The notes: generated by a model from the letters alone, not told the origin. A DNA stretch of 64,000 bases from Bacteroidetes bacterium RIFCSPLOWO2_12_FULL_35_15 (GCA_001769385.1 MEPB01000037.1:76241-140240), one strand, 5' to 3'; shown: positions 44,429 through 54,931, numbered from the stretch's first letter. A program made the numbers and translations.

Positions 44429-47400
44429 TTATTTTATAATAAGTTTTTGATTTATTGATTGACCGTTCACATTTACGTTTACAATATAAACACCTTTTGC
44501 TAAATGCTCATCAGAATTTAACTTAACTATTGCTCCATTGGATTTGCCACTAAACATTTCTAAGCATACCGTTTTTCCATAAATATCATAAACAGTGATC
44601 ATCAGATCATAAACAGTTTCAGGTAAACTATTAATACTAATGTTAAAACCATCCCCATCAGATGGATTGGGATAAACTGAAATACTATTTATTAATGAGG
44701 TATTCGGGTTAGATGTTTCTGCAGGTGTCCTTAGCTCATTATTCCCTCCTCCTGCTAAAGCTGGTGCCGAAGGAGTAGTAATTTGGCAAACAGTAGCAAA
44801 GTTACCCCATTGAGTTCCAACTTTGGCTCTTACTCTAACATCATATGTTTTGTTGTACTGAATACCGATAATCCAAGCAGGATTGAAAGCGCATTGTGAA
44901 GTATTAGTTTTAGTATAACTAAAACTACTTGAAGTATTGACAAATTCCCATTCGTAGTTAACCGCTCCTGGAACCGCATCACAATATATTAATTGAGTGA
45001 GACTTGATAAAACCCTACCACAATCTAAGGCTCGTACTTTAGTGTCTGGTATGCTTGAAGGAGTATTTATTTGACAGACAGTAGCAAAGGTACCCCATGC
45101 TGTACCCACTTTTGCTCTTACTCTTACATCGTATGTTTTGTTGTATTCAATTCCAATTATCCAAGCAGGATTGAAAGCGCATTGCGAAGTATTAGTTTTA
45201 GTATAACCAAAACTACTTGAAGTATTGACAAATTCCCATTCGAAGTTAACCGCTCCTGGAACTCCGTCACAATACACAACTTGATTTAAAGCAGCTAATG
45301 TAATTCCACAATCTGCAGCTCGCACTTTTGTATTTGGGATTGAAGAGGGTGTAGTAATTTGGCATACTGCACCAAAATTTCCCCATAAAGATCCTACTTT
45401 TGCTCTAACACGAACATCATAGGTTTTGTTGTATTCAATTCCAATAATCCAATTTGGATTAAAAGCGCATTGAGAAGTATTGATAAAACTTACACTACTT
45501 GCAATACTAACAAATTCCCATTCGTAAGCAACAGCTCCTGTAACAGCATCGCAGTAGATTAATTGATTTAAAGTTGCTAATGTTATTCCACAATCTGCTG
45601 TCCGAATTTTTGTAACAAGAGAGTTACAATTCTGAGTAACAGCCTTTATATGCTGTGCCGAACAAGTTTTAGAATCGGTAACAGTTACAGTATAACTTCC
45701 CTGTGACAAACCACTTATGTCTTCTGTAGTTGCTCCGTTACTCCAACTGTATGTATAGGCAGGAGTTCCACCTGATACAATTAAATTTATGGATCCATCA
45801 TTATCTGTACAGGTAGATTGAGCCATGGTACTACTTAAACTTGGTAAAACATTAATTGTGGCTATGACTGCTGTTCTGGATGATGTGCAACCTCCATTTG
45901 TTACATCTACATAATAAGTAGTAGTCGTAGAAATACTAGGTGTGGAAAAAGAAGTTCCTGTTCCTAAACTTGCACCGCCACTGCTTGCGGCATACCAATT
46001 TAATGTTCCAGCACTTGCTGTTGCCCCAAGAGAAACTATTCCTGTACCACAACGGCTACCCGGTGTTGTTCCTGTAATTGTGGGTGAAGCATTAATTGTA
46101 GCAATAACTGCTGTTCTGGAGGAAATACAACTTCCGTTTGTTGCATCTACATAATAAGTAGTGGTAGAAGAAATACTCGGAGTACTGAAAAAAGTTCCTG
46201 TTCCTAGACTTGCACCGCCACTGCTTGCGGCATACCAATTTAATGTTCCAGCACTTGCTGTTGCCCCAAGAGAAACCATTCCTGTACCACAACGACTACC
46301 TGGAGTTGTTCCGGTGATGGTTGGCATTGAGTTAATGCTTGCTATTACCCCTGTTCTGGATGATGTGCAACCACCATTTGTTGCATCTACATAATAAGTA
46401 GTAGTCGTAGAAATACTCGGAGTGCTGAAAGAAGTTCCTGTTCCTAAACTTGCACCGCCACTGCTTGCGGCATACCAATTTAATGTTCCAGCACTTGCTG
46501 TTGCTCCAAGAGAAACTGATCCTGTGCCACAACGACTGCCCGGTGTTGTTCCTGTAATTGTGGGTGAAGCATTAATTGTAGCTATAACTGCTGTTCTGGA
46601 TGAAATACAACTTCCATTTGTTGCATCTACATAATAAGTAGTAGTCGTAGAAATACTCGGAGTACTGAAAGAAGTTCCTGTTCCTAAACTTGCACCGCCA
46701 CTGCTTGCGGCATACCAATTTAATGTTCCAGCACTTGCTGTTGCCCCAAGAGAAACTGTTCCAGTACCACAACGACTACCCGGTGTTGTTCCGGTTATTG
46801 TCGGCATTGAGTTAATGCTTGCTATTACTCCTGTTCTGGATGATGTGCAACCACCATTTGTAGCATCCACATAATAAGTAGTAGTCGTAGAAATACTTGA
46901 TGTTATATAAGAGTTTCCTGTTCCTAAACTTGCACCGCCACTGCTTGCGGCATACCAGTTTAATGTCCCTGAACTTGCATTAGCTCCAAGTGTTACAGCC
47001 CCAGTACCACAATGACTCCCTGGTGCTGTTCCTGTAATGGAAGGTAAAGTATTAACAGTTGCTATCACTGCTGTTCTTGCAGATGTACAAGAAAGGTCGG
47101 TTGCATCCACATAATAATTGGTGGTAGAAGAAATACTTGGTGTAGTAAAAGAAGTTCCTGCACCTAAACTTGTACCGCCACTACTTGCAGCATACCAATT
47201 TAATGTTCCTGCACTCGCTGTTGCTCCTAATGAAACCGTTCCTGTTCCACATCTGCTTCCCGGTGTTGAACCTGTAATTGTTGGTGTTGTGCATCCCGAT
47301 GAAAAAATCACAGAAAAATCTTCTACCTGTCCATAAGTAGGAACAAAACAGGAATTTGAAATTGTATAATTCACAAAATCCGAAATAACCCTGATCCATA

Positions 47401-48808
47401 TCGGTTGTCCGGTGGTTGGTGAAGCAGATGTTGTAAAACTTCCGGTATGAGTTAATGCTCCTGTATTATCATTATATACTGTTTCCCCACTATCCTCAAA
47501 ATCACCATCATTATTATAATCAATAAATACGCGAACTTTTTCATTATTAATGGTTCCATTGGCTACCGTAATTGAATATAAAGTATTGGGAGTTAAACTA
47601 AAATTGCTGCACCAGTTATTGCGAAATCCACCGTCTGCAACGGTTCCGCTTGATGCATAAGAAGTGCTTCCAATTGTTAAACTGTAAACTCCCATCCCAG
47701 TATTACCTGTAAGTGTAATAGACTGAGGAGAACATGCTTTAGCAACAGATGGAGAAGAACCGGTAACAGCCAATAATCCCGGAGAGGTTAGTAATGAAGC
47801 CCGTGTGCCGGAAATAGCTGCTCTGATTCGATCTTTTTGATCAAGAGAGAATTTTGTCTGACAATAGTCAGAAGAATAAGACATAATGTTCTGAACAACA
47901 TTCGTTAAACTCTGACCGGTGCAGCTAGCTCCTGTATCTCCGCAATCACCATCCACTCGTTGATGAGCTTCCGTATCACAACACAAATCGCCTTGCATTG
48001 TACAATCGGTGTTTACGGGGCAACCAGCATCATCTCCTTCAAAAGTATGATACAAATCAAATGCATGCCCAAGTTCATGGTTAGCGGTTGAATTATAATT
48101 AGTGTACGTTTTCAAATTATATCCTAATGAATTGGTTGGGTCATATCCAAAAGAATTAAAAAGAATAACAGCACCATCATAAGTTGAACCTGCACCAGGG
48201 AAATATGCATACCCTTGTGTCCCGGCACCCCCTCCATTATTATCAATTTCACTTACTATCCAGATGTTGTAATATTCAGAATTTGGCCATTTGCTTATCG
48301 CCTTTATTGTTGTTTCATTTGCGGAAGTAATACCTTGTGTATTATAATCTGATACCCCGGACGCGTTAACACGAACAATCCCTGTAGTAGCATTACAGAA
48401 AGGATCCCGCACTGCCAGTTGAAATTGAACCTGGATATCCGTTGAATATGGGCTTGCACCACCATAACAATTATTCAGATTTGCGATAGCACTATTAATT
48501 TGGGCGTCAGAAATATTTGTACCTACACCGATAGCTTCACCTTTATTAAGTATATGTACCACCACTGGAATAATATATATACCCCCAGTTTTTGCAGGGT
48601 AATTAATTATTTGTTGTATCTTAATCTCATTAGCTTGCATACGGGCTGCATAGGCAGGGTCCGATAAAAGTAGCTGCTTGTGTAAAATCGCTGATTTACA
48701 TTTTTCAGCCTGAGAAGACAATGTAGAATTTAAGTTGTTTTGTGCGAATACTGATAGAGTAGTCAGAAAGCAAAAAATAGCAATAAAAGTTCGTATGTTT
48801 AATTTCAT
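44429..48808 (-). CDS. M43 metalloprotease with GEVED, six Ig-like repeats, SprB repeat and T9SS sorting domain
   Basis: A secreted protease of 1459 residues. After the signal peptide (about 1-22) comes an M43 (pappalysin-like) catalytic domain with [11 protein letters not shown] (244-254), a cysteine-rich insert and the Met-turn [16 protein letters not shown] domain follows ([23 protein letters not shown]). Six 80-residue Ig-like/CHU_C-associated repeats (about 506-986) come next, then one SprB-type repeat, three about 90-residue repeats (DCGITLA...[14 protein letters not shown]) and a type A sorting signal ([31 protein letters not shown]). It would be a surface or secreted T9SS substrate. 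It carries its own terminator and diverges from the GldM-C-like gene at 48943. Confidence 0.9.
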   Translation of the reverse strand: MKLNIRTFIAIFCFLTTLSVFAQNNLNSTLSSQAEKCKSAILHKQLLLSDPAYAARMQANEIKIQQIINYPAKTGGIYIIPVVVHILNKGEAIGVGTNISDAQINSAIANLNNCYGGASPYSTDIQVQFQLAVRDPFCNATTGIVRVNASGVSDYNTQGITSANETTIKAISKWPNSEYYNIWIVSEIDNNGGGAGTQGYAYFPGAGSTYDGAVILFNSFGYDPTNSLGYNLKTYTNYNSTANHELGHAFDLYHTFEGDDAGCPVNTDCTMQGDLCCDTEAHQRVDGDCGDTGASCTGQSLTNVVQNIMSYSSDYCQTKFSLDQKDRIRAAISGTRASLLTSPGLLAVTGSSPSVAKACSPQSITLTGNTGMGVYSLTIGSTSYASSGTVADGGFRNNWCSNFSLTPNTLYSITVANGTINNEKVRVFIDYNNDGDFEDSGETVYNDNTGALTHTGSFTTSASPTTGQPIWIRVISDFVNYTISNSCFVPTYGQVEDFSVIFSSGCTTPTITGSTPGSRCGTGTVSLGATASAGTLNWYAASSGGTSLGAGTSFTTPSISSTTNYYVDATDLSCTSARTAVIATVNTLPSITGTAPGSHCGTGAVTLGANASSGTLNWYAASSGGASLGTGNSYITSSISTTTTYYVDATNGGCTSSRTGVIASINSMPTITGTTPGSRCGTGTVSLGATASAGTLNWYAASSGGASLGTGTSFSTPSISTTTTYYVDATNGSCISSRTAVIATINASPTITGTTPGSRCGTGSVSLGATASAGTLNWYAASSGGASLGTGTSFSTPSISTTTTYYVDATNGGCTSSRTGVIASINSMPTITGTTPGSRCGTGMVSLGATASAGTLNWYAASSGGASLGTGTFFSTPSISSTTTYYVDATNGSCISSRTAVIATINASPTITGTTPGSRCGTGIVSLGATASAGTLNWYAASSGGASLGTGTSFSTPSISTTTTYYVDVTNGGCTSSRTAVIATINVLPSLSSTMAQSTCTDNDGSINLIVSGGTPAYTYSWSNGATTEDISGLSQGSYTVTVTDSKTCSAQHIKAVTQNCNSLVTKIRTADCGITLATLNQLIYCDAVTGAVAYEWEFVSIASSVSFINTSQCAFNPNWIIGIEYNKTYDVRVRAKVGSLWGNFGAVCQITTPSSIPNTKVRAADCGITLAALNQVVYCDGVPGAVNFEWEFVNTSSSFGYTKTNTSQCAFNPAWIIGIEYNKTYDVRVRAKVGTAWGTFATVCQINTPSSIPDTKVRALDCGRVLSSLTQLIYCDAVPGAVNYEWEFVNTSSSFSYTKTNTSQCAFNPAWIIGIQYNKTYDVRVRAKVGTQWGNFATVCQITTPSAPALAGGGNNELRTPAETSNPNTSLINSISVYPNPSDGDGFNISINSLPETVYDLMITVYDIYGKTVCLEMFSGKSNGAIVKLNSDEHLAKGVYIVNVNVNGQSINQKLIIK
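45850..47290 (-). repeat. Six tandem 240-bp repeats with 480-bp higher order
   Basis: Coding repeats of about 240 bases (80 codons) within the 1459-residue protease. Unit ends alternate between GGC...ASINSM and GSC...ATINAS forms in units 2-5, which means that a two-unit (480-bp) block was duplicated. Long identical stretches, for instance the [12 protein letters not shown] segments, indicate recent origin or gene conversion. Confidence 0.88.
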
Positions 48809-48920
48809 GGAAGAAATGATTAAAATTAATATCTCATAAATATAGAAAAATCTGATTGAATTTCCTTATTTAAAATTTTTTTTTCAAAGAAAATAACTAA
48901 CCGATCTCCTGTTATGGTGT

Positions 48921-48928
48921 TATATTTG
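48921..48928 (+). promoter_or_regulatory. Promoter core of the GldM-C-like gene
   Basis: TATATTTG, exact consensus, ending 14 bases before the ATG at 48943. No convincing TTG at the -33 position. It is in the divergent region with the large protease gene. Confidence 0.52.
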
Positions 48929-48942
48929 TGTAATAGATAACC

Positions 48943-49353
48943 ATGAAAATTCTCATTTCCATACTAATCGTATTTGTCTTTTCAACTTCTTTGTTTGCTC
49001 AGGAAACAAATGAATCAAACAGAGGAACGATTACCGTTCAAAAAAAAGGACAGCTATCAAAGATTCAATTTGATGATGTAAATTATCGCCTTATTGGCAT
49101 TGATCAGTATGGAAATATTGTGGATAGTGCAGTAGTAGAATTTCAGATGGCAGTTACTATTAAAGGGATTTTTTACACCGAACAGACTCTTGGTTCTGCA
49201 CTAACTTATAAAATGCAACAATTACTGGGTAAAAGTGATCGCACATCGAAAATATATTTCGATAAAATAAAAGCAAAGGACCGAAACGGAACTCTGGTAA
49301 ATATGCCGGCTTTCAGATACAACTTTGGTTACAGGGATGAGAATAACGAATAA
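48943..49353 (+). CDS. Small secreted protein resembling the GldM C-terminal domain
   Basis: A protein of 136 residues with a signal peptide (FVFSTSLFAQ, about 1-20) and a mature domain with strong likeness, from memory, to the last domain of GldM: VEFQMAVTIKGIFYTEQTLGSAL, KMQQLL, KIYFDKIKAKDRNGT, and a final Pro/aromatic strand. GldM is the T9SS motor protein whose periplasmic tail meets the outer-membrane ring GldKN. Here the domain is free and carries its own signal, without the membrane helix. It diverges from a T9SS cargo protease. Function inferred, not established. Confidence 0.62.
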   Translation: MKILISILIVFVFSTSLFAQETNESNRGTITVQKKGQLSKIQFDDVNYRLIGIDQYGNIVDSAVVEFQMAVTIKGIFYTEQTLGSALTYKMQQLLGKSDRTSKIYFDKIKAKDRNGTLVNMPAFRYNFGYRDENNE

Positions 49354-49355
49354 GG

Positions 49356-50783
49356 TTACTCAAAAAAATCTTTATTGAAATTTACCAGATATAATTTTTG
49401 AGAAGCTCTTGAAACTGCTGTATATAGCCAACGTAAGTATTCTGTATTGATCATTTCATCTGTTAAATAACCTTGTTCTACGAACACACAGGGCCATTGT
49501 CCACCCTGCGCTTTGTGACAAGTTACAGCATACGAAAATTTTACTTGCAGTGCATTAAAGAATTTATCTTCTTTTACTTTTTTTAATCTCAATTTTTTGT
49601 CAGCAATATCACTATAATCAGCCGATACCGATTCGTATAGTTTTTTATTGTCTGCTTGTGATAAGGCAGGAGATTCGCTCATGATGGTATCTAAAAGCAA
49701 ACACACCTCTAATTCCTGTTCATCCGGATAATCGATCATGCGGATGCGGACATCAGCAAAACGAAAGTCGTGCATTTCCTGAATTTTTCCGATGTGCATT
49801 AATTGAATAATATCACCATTGGCAATGAATCCGGCTTTTGATTCTTCGGGCAACCAGAAATAATTATTCTTCACCACCATCATGTAATCACCCGATGACA
49901 ATTCATTTTCCTGCCAGCGAATACGTACTCGAATCTGTTGATTGAAAATGTTTGCACGCTTATTCGAGCGGCAGATCACCATCGTGTCTTCTGCTCCATA
50001 ATTACTGTATGCGCTATTCAATGCGTCTTCCAGCTCATCTCCTCCTAACCGGATAATGTCTTTAAAATCATCCAAAACAAAATGAGGCTTCGTATTTCTT
50101 TCCTCCTTAATCTGATTTCGAAGGCTTGTTGCGTTGGATAAAATTCCTGAGTTTTCATTTTGCCGGAGCACTTCAGTTAATTCAAAAGATTCAACCGCAA
50201 AAGAATAAGATGCTTTTAAAAATTCAATGTCCAATGCCGGACTCACATCCAACCCAACAGGAGGCAACTGCGCTGTATCACCAATTAAAATTAATTTGCA
50301 GTTTGCCCCGTTAAAAACATAAGAGATCAGATCATCCAATAAACTACCACCACCAAACATCCCTCCATCATTCAATCCTCCGGAACTGGAAATCATTGAA
50401 GCTTCGTCAACTATAAAAATGGTTTGGGTATGTAAGTTTTGTTGCAATTGAAAAGCAAGTCTGCCATCTGCATTGGGTTTACGAAAATATATTTTTTTGT
50501 GAATGGTAAATGCTTGTTTTTTTGTATAATTAGCAAGCACTTTGGCAGCTCTGCCGGTTGGGGCAAGCAAAACAGTTTTTCCATTCAAGGCCGGTAAGCT
50601 TTGAACAAGAGAGCGAACAATAGTTGTTTTTCCTGTTCCTGCATACCCTTTAATAACAAATATCTGATCAGCGTTTTCCCCTAAAATAAATTCGGAAAGT
50701 TTACTTAATAAAGTACTTTGGCCACTTGTTGTTTCAAATGGGAAATGTTGTAATAAAATTCTTTTGAATTCTTCTTGATTCAT
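49356..50783 (-). CDS. RecD/Dda-like ATP-dependent DNA helicase (superfamily 1B)
   Basis: SF1 helicase of 475 residues. Motif I is GYAGTGKTTIVRSL, motif II FIVDEASM, motif III ILIGDTAQLPPVG, with VLRQNENSGI after it and the UvrD-C-like motif YAVTCHKAQGGQWPCVFVEQ; LYTAVSRASQKLYLVN is motif VI. These order and spacing fit the Dda/RecD2-like helicases that unwind DNA 5' to 3'. No additional N-terminal domain is present. Convergent with the preceding gene (two bases apart) and divergent from DUF3822. A role in replication restart or repair is inferred from family. Confidence 0.9.
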   Translation of the reverse strand: MNQEEFKRILLQHFPFETTSGQSTLLSKLSEFILGENADQIFVIKGYAGTGKTTIVRSLVQSLPALNGKTVLLAPTGRAAKVLANYTKKQAFTIHKKIYFRKPNADGRLAFQLQQNLHTQTIFIVDEASMISSSGGLNDGGMFGGGSLLDDLISYVFNGANCKLILIGDTAQLPPVGLDVSPALDIEFLKASYSFAVESFELTEVLRQNENSGILSNATSLRNQIKEERNTKPHFVLDDFKDIIRLGGDELEDALNSAYSNYGAEDTMVICRSNKRANIFNQQIRVRIRWQENELSSGDYMMVVKNNYFWLPEESKAGFIANGDIIQLMHIGKIQEMHDFRFADVRIRMIDYPDEQELEVCLLLDTIMSESPALSQADNKKLYESVSADYSDIADKKLRLKKVKEDKFFNALQVKFSYAVTCHKAQGGQWPCVFVEQGYLTDEMINTEYLRWLYTAVSRASQKLYLVNFNKDFFE

Positions 50784-50864
50784 TGATGGTAAAGATAATC
50801 AAACCTTACAATAAAAATTTGCTGCTACATTCTGTTTGCACAAATTCCTATTCTGGAATAGGCC

Positions 50865-50890
50865 TTGCAAGGCAAAAAAAACTATATTTG
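50865..50890 (+). promoter_or_regulatory. Promoter of the DUF3822-rsmD unit
   Basis: TTG (50865-50867), 15-base spacer, TATATTTG (50883-50890). The exact -7 core lies nine bases before the ATG at 50900, so the leader would be only a few bases long. Confidence 0.58.
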
Positions 50891-50899
50891 CTTTCTGTA

Positions 50900-51775
50900 A
50901 TGACCATAGCATTAAAAAATAACATATCACTGATCAATTCATTTATAGATGAAGCATTTGATGTTAAAAAAACAACATCATTTCAGCTTGTTATTCAAAT
51001 AGGTATGGATGGCGTTTTGTTGGCTGTAAACGAAAAGGAGAAAAACAAATACATTGCTTTTGAAAATTATACGTTTCAAAATCTTTATAATTTTGATGCC
51101 ATTGGTGATTCATTAGATGAACTTTTAAAAGAAAGTAAACTGCTGAATCATAAATACAAAGCAGTTACCTGCTCGGTGGTCAATAATCTTTCTACTTTGG
51201 TTCCAAATGCGCTTTTTGAAGAAGATAGAATAAAAATGTATTTAAAGTTCAATACAACTTTGGAAGGCAACGAATTTATAATTGCCGATGATCTGAAAAG
51301 TATTGATACCAAAAACATTTTTGCTTTGCCCTTCGCACTAAAAGTAAAATTGGATCAGTTATTCAACAACATTACCTATCACCATTTTTCAAGCGGACTG
51401 ATCGATAGTTTATTGATCCAGAATAAAAATCAAACAAGCAAAAAATTATTTGTGCATGTTCAGACAACTCATTTTGAAGCCATTGTTATAGAAGGAAATA
51501 AATTGCTTTTTTACAATACCTTCAATCATCACTCTGCCGAAGATTTTATTTATTATTTACTTTTTGTTTGTGAGCAATTGCAACTGAATCCTGAAAAAAT
51601 AGAAACTGTTCTTTTAGGAGAAATCGATAAGGAATCAGCCATTTACTCCATTGTACAAAAATACATTCGCAATATTAAATTTGGCGAACGCACCGATAAT
51701 GCAGATTACAGTTATCAGCTGCAAACATTCCCGAAACATTTTTATTTCACACTTTTTAACCGCTATTTCACATAA
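50900..51775 (+). CDS. DUF3822 family protein
   Basis: A cytoplasmic protein of 291 residues. I choose the ATG at 50900 over the upstream in-frame start at 50783, because a promoter core lies between them and the extra 39 residues have no family character. Sequence blocks such as QIGMDGVLLAVNEKEKNKYIAFENYTF, LFVHVQTTHFEAIVIEGNKLLFYNTF and DFIYYLLFVCEQLQL are typical of DUF3822 in Bacteroidota. They are reminiscent of actin-fold strand patterns, which is a guess. It overlaps rsmD (TAATG), so the two are co-translated. Confidence 0.82.
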   Translation: MTIALKNNISLINSFIDEAFDVKKTTSFQLVIQIGMDGVLLAVNEKEKNKYIAFENYTFQNLYNFDAIGDSLDELLKESKLLNHKYKAVTCSVVNNLSTLVPNALFEEDRIKMYLKFNTTLEGNEFIIADDLKSIDTKNIFALPFALKVKLDQLFNNITYHHFSSGLIDSLLIQNKNQTSKKLFVHVQTTHFEAIVIEGNKLLFYNTFNHHSAEDFIYYLLFVCEQLQLNPEKIETVLLGEIDKESAIYSIVQKYIRNIKFGERTDNADYSYQLQTFPKHFYFTLFNRYFT

Positions 51776-52311
51776 TGCGTATTGTTAGCGGAACTCACAA
51801 AGGAAGGGTAATTCATGCACCCAACAATCTTCCTGTAAGGCCAACGACCGATTTTGCAAAAGAAAGTTTATTCAATATTCTGAACAATCATTTTGAATTT
51901 GATGGCTTACGAATCCTGGATCTGTTTTGTGGAACAGGAAACATGTCCTATGAATTTGCTTCGCGAGGTTGCGGTTCTATTACATGTGTTGACAGTCATT
52001 TCCATTGTTGTGATTTTGTAAAGAAAACAAGTGCTGCTTTTAAAATGGATCAAATAAAAGTGATCAAATCGGATGTGTTTTCTTTTCTGAAAAACGGGGG
52101 CAATCCCTACCACATTATTTTTGCCGATCCTCCTTATGAGCTGGAAAACTTTAAATCAATACCCGAACTTATTTTTGAAAAAAAACTATTAAAACCTGAT
52201 GGTTGGCTCATTGTAGAACATGGTCCGAATACAGACCTGTCCAGTCTCGGGCATTTTTCAGAACATCGTAAGTATGGCAATGTAAATTTTTCAATTTTTG
52301 TAAATACTTAA
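51775..52311 (+). CDS. rsmD: 16S rRNA (guanine966-N2)-methyltransferase
   Basis: Methylates G966 of 16S rRNA using SAM. The 178 residues begin MRIVSGTHKGRVI and continue LPVRPTTDFAKESLFNIL, the family start; the SAM motif is LDLFCGTGNMSYEFASRG and the catalytic IFADPPYEL (NPPY-type). Its start codon overlaps the stop of the DUF3822 gene (TAATG at 51773-51777). Length and motifs are complete. Confidence 0.94.
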   Translation: MRIVSGTHKGRVIHAPNNLPVRPTTDFAKESLFNILNNHFEFDGLRILDLFCGTGNMSYEFASRGCGSITCVDSHFHCCDFVKKTSAAFKMDQIKVIKSDVFSFLKNGGNPYHIIFADPPYELENFKSIPELIFEKKLLKPDGWLIVEHGPNTDLSSLGHFSEHRKYGNVNFSIFVNT

Positions 52312-52312
52312 T

Positions 52313-52348
52313 CGTTATTCGTAAATTCGTACTTATTCGTAATTCGTA
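52313..52348. repeat. Short ATTCGTA-type direct repeats
   Basis: The gap between rsmD and coaD contains ATTCGTAAATTCGTACTTATTCGTAATTCGTAG-like sequence with four copies of ATTCGTA or ATTCGT. They may be a slippage-type microsatellite; no regulatory meaning is visible. Confidence 0.5.
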
Positions 52349-52359
52349 GATTTTAAATC

Positions 52360-52827
52360 ATGAAAAAACGTATCGCCATTTTTCCGGGTTCATTTGATCC
52401 AATCACAAAAGGACATGAAAGCATTGTTAAACGTGCTCTTCCGTTATTCGATGAAATCATTATCGGCATCGGTGAAAATATTCACAAATCATACTACTTT
52501 CCGCTTGAAAAGCGTAAACAATGGATAAAAAAAGTATTTAAAGCCGAATCAAAGATTCGGGTGGAAAGCTATACCGGATTGACCATTGAGTTTGCTAAAA
52601 AGATGAAAGCGAATTATATCTTACGTGGATTAAGAACTTCTGCAGATTTTGAATTTGAAAAGGCCATTGCTCAAAACAATAAAATTATGGCGGATGAGAT
52701 AGAAACGCTCTTTATTTTGCCAACGCCAGAGTTGTCTGCAGTTAACTCAACCATTGTACGTGATATTATCCGAAATGGTGCAGATGCTTCTCATCTTATT
52801 CCGAAAGGAATTAATCTTAAAGATTAA
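52360..52827 (+). CDS. coaD: Phosphopantetheine adenylyltransferase
   Basis: Transfers AMP to 4'-phosphopantetheine in coenzyme A synthesis. The 155 residues include the nucleotidyltransferase motif FPGSFDPITKGHESIV (with the HxGH-type T-x-G-H), IVESYTGLTIEFAKK-like substrate segment, NYILRGLRTSADFEFEKAIAQNN, and the C-terminal STIVRDI signature. All catalytic positions look intact. It lies 48 bases after rsmD, on the same strand. Confidence 0.95.
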   Translation: MKKRIAIFPGSFDPITKGHESIVKRALPLFDEIIIGIGENIHKSYYFPLEKRKQWIKKVFKAESKIRVESYTGLTIEFAKKMKANYILRGLRTSADFEFEKAIAQNNKIMADEIETLFILPTPELSAVNSTIVRDIIRNGADASHLIPKGINLKD

Positions 52828-52880
52828 ATTACAATATTCGGGCAACGTTTTTGTTATTGTTTAAAAAGAATTTATTTCAG

Positions 52881-54305
52881 ATGCAAAAAGTAGTAGTTCT
52901 CTTGTTAGTGATTTTATATTTCAACGTTTCATTTTCTCAAAATGTGAAAATCAGTGGTGTTGCTAAATCGTATGAAAACAAAGAGATTGGCGTGTGGGTG
53001 AACAATGATTATATTTCTAATACACAAAAACAACTTACTTATTCTGCTATTGATTCAGTAGGGAACTTTTTACTGGAATTTAACAGTAAGGAAATTCAAT
53101 ACATTACTTTAAAGGTTGAAAAAAGCATTGCATCGATGTATATCGAACCAAATGCTAACTATGATGTAATGATACTACCACCCGATTCCAGCTCTTATCA
53201 AAATCCAAATCTGGAACACGATGTAAAAATCTCCATCAAACTGAAAAGCAAAACAGAAATTAATGCCTTAACAATGGATTATGATAAACGCTTCGATGAT
53301 TTTTTAAGTGTTGATTACAAATCTTTTGTGAGCAGAAGATCCAAGCCGGAGATCGATTCATTCAAATTGGTAATGCATGATTTTTATTCATCAGTAAATA
53401 ATCTGTATTTCGAAGCCTATATTAATTACACCATTGCCGCATTAGAAGAGAAAACGAATGTTAGCGAAAAAAAATTATATGAAAATTATCTTCAGGGAAA
53501 ACCCGTTATCTATAACAATCCTGAATACATGAATTTTTTTAATGCTTTTTACAAACAAAAACTTCAAAATTATTCGCTTACGAACGAAGGTAAATCATTG
53601 AAATTCCAGATTGATGGTAGAGGCAGTTTTAAAGGAACAATGGATGTTTTAAGACAAGATGATTTTTTAAAAAATGATACTATTCGGGAATTAGTTGTGA
53701 TAAAAGGATTATATGAAAGCTATTATGACGGAGCATTTCAACGGAAGAATATTGTTCCGATGCTGCGGCAAGTTGTGGAAGAAAGTAAAATTCCGGAACA
53801 TCAACGGATTGCCCAAAATATTTTAAATTCCTTTTCGAAATTAAAAGTCGGTGGTACTGCTCCGTTCTTTGAATTGCCTGACAAAAATGGTCTTACACAT
53901 AGCATTGATGAGCTACGTACAAAAAAATATATCTATCTGATGTTCTTTGATAAAAATTGCACAGCATGTTTACAGCAATTGAAAATAATTCCTTCCTTAA
54001 AGAAAAAATATGGTGAACGAATAGAATTTGTAAGTATTTCAACCGATAGTAAAACGTCCGAACTAAAAGATTTCTGTTCACAAAATCCAAAATATGATTG
54101 GTTGTTCTTATATGATAATAGTGCCGGTATGTTGAAAAATAAATATGAAATAAAATCGTTGCCGACCTATTTTTTGATAGATCCTGCAGGGAAATTTATT
54201 CAGGTTCCTGCTGAAAGCCCGGATGAAGATATAGACAGGACATTTTTTGACATCGTCAAACCGAAAGGAAAAAAATGGGGAGTTGGCGATAAGAAGAATC
54301 AATAA
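52881..54305 (+). CDS. Secreted TlpA/thioredoxin-like protein with DUF4369-like N-terminal region
   Basis: A protein of 474 residues, started at the ATG at 52881 to give a signal peptide cleaved about residue 20 (VSFSQN). Residues about 20-330 are a beta- and helix-rich region as in DUF4369/DUF5106 proteins, and about 340-474 form a thioredoxin fold with KVGGTAPFFELPD and the active site FFDKNCTACLQQL (Cys-Thr-Ala-Cys). It is probably a periplasmic thiol oxidoreductase. The gene is 53 bases after coaD. Confidence 0.87.
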   Translation: MQKVVVLLLVILYFNVSFSQNVKISGVAKSYENKEIGVWVNNDYISNTQKQLTYSAIDSVGNFLLEFNSKEIQYITLKVEKSIASMYIEPNANYDVMILPPDSSSYQNPNLEHDVKISIKLKSKTEINALTMDYDKRFDDFLSVDYKSFVSRRSKPEIDSFKLVMHDFYSSVNNLYFEAYINYTIAALEEKTNVSEKKLYENYLQGKPVIYNNPEYMNFFNAFYKQKLQNYSLTNEGKSLKFQIDGRGSFKGTMDVLRQDDFLKNDTIRELVVIKGLYESYYDGAFQRKNIVPMLRQVVEESKIPEHQRIAQNILNSFSKLKVGGTAPFFELPDKNGLTHSIDELRTKKYIYLMFFDKNCTACLQQLKIIPSLKKKYGERIEFVSISTDSKTSELKDFCSQNPKYDWLFLYDNSAGMLKNKYEIKSLPTYFLIDPAGKFIQVPAESPDEDIDRTFFDIVKPKGKKWGVGDKKNQ

Positions 54306-54322
54306 ATTTTTAATCCATTCCA

Positions 54323-54931
54323 TTAATTAATTTCTTTCATAACCTCCTTAATCGATTCATAAGTAGTATCATATACTTTTTTCAAATTTTTTGAAGAAAA
54401 CCATTTTACATCCGTAATTCCTTCTTCAATTTGTGGAACAAGTTTTGAATCATCTCCACAGCTCATTTCAAACCAATAGGTACGTTTTAAGATAGCTTTT
54501 TCTTCCATGAAGTAAGTATGATAGGTGGAAGGTAATTCTTTAAGAATTTTCAATTTTTTAATCCCACATTCCTCTTTAACCTCCCTAATGGCAGCTTTTT
54601 TAATGCCTTCGCCTTTTTCAATTTTTCCTTTTGGCAGATCCCACTTTCCATTTCGGTAAATAAATAACCATTCTTCTTTTTGGTTTTTGACTAAGCCACC
54701 AGCCGCTTCAATGAGCCTGAATAAGGAATTAAAATAACTTGTTAATTTCTTTTCGCTTTTATTGAAAAAATAGACATGAGTCAAATCATTTCTATTCATT
54801 AATTCATCGTAATTAAAACGCATTTCGTCAGAGGATTGAATAAGGGATAAAGAGCTTCCTTTACTTGCTTTAAAAAGGGTTTTATCGTTTATTAAATATA
54901 TATATTTATCACCGGAAAATATTTTTATCAT
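54323..54931 (-). CDS. Nudix hydrolase
   Basis: Nudix protein of 202 residues. The Nudix box is complete: GKIEKGEGIKKAAIREVKEECGI, matching G-x5-E-x7-R-E-U-x-E-E-x-G-U, in the second half. It hydrolyses a nucleoside diphosphate linked to another moiety; the substrate is not clear. The N-terminal half of about 75 residues is extra and without match to a domain I know. It is convergent with the TlpA-like gene and divergent from pyrE. Confidence 0.88.
   Translation of the reverse strand: MIKIFSGDKYIYLINDKTLFKASKGSSLSLIQSSDEMRFNYDELMNRNDLTHVYFFNKSEKKLTSYFNSLFRLIEAAGGLVKNQKEEWLFIYRNGKWDLPKGKIEKGEGIKKAAIREVKEECGIKKLKILKELPSTYHTYFMEEKAILKRTYWFEMSCGDDSKLVPQIEEGITDVKWFSSKNLKKVYDTTYESIKEVMKEIN

Noticed and set aside
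33929-47290. Regularly spaced repeats that might be taken for arrays of a CRISPR or satellite
   Set aside because: Periods of 231 and 240 bases are whole-codon multiples within open frames and encode known SprB and Ig-like modules.
45942-47399. Several repeated 66-77 codon frames on both strands
   Set aside because: All are alternate-frame shadows of the 240-bp coding repeats of the protease gene.
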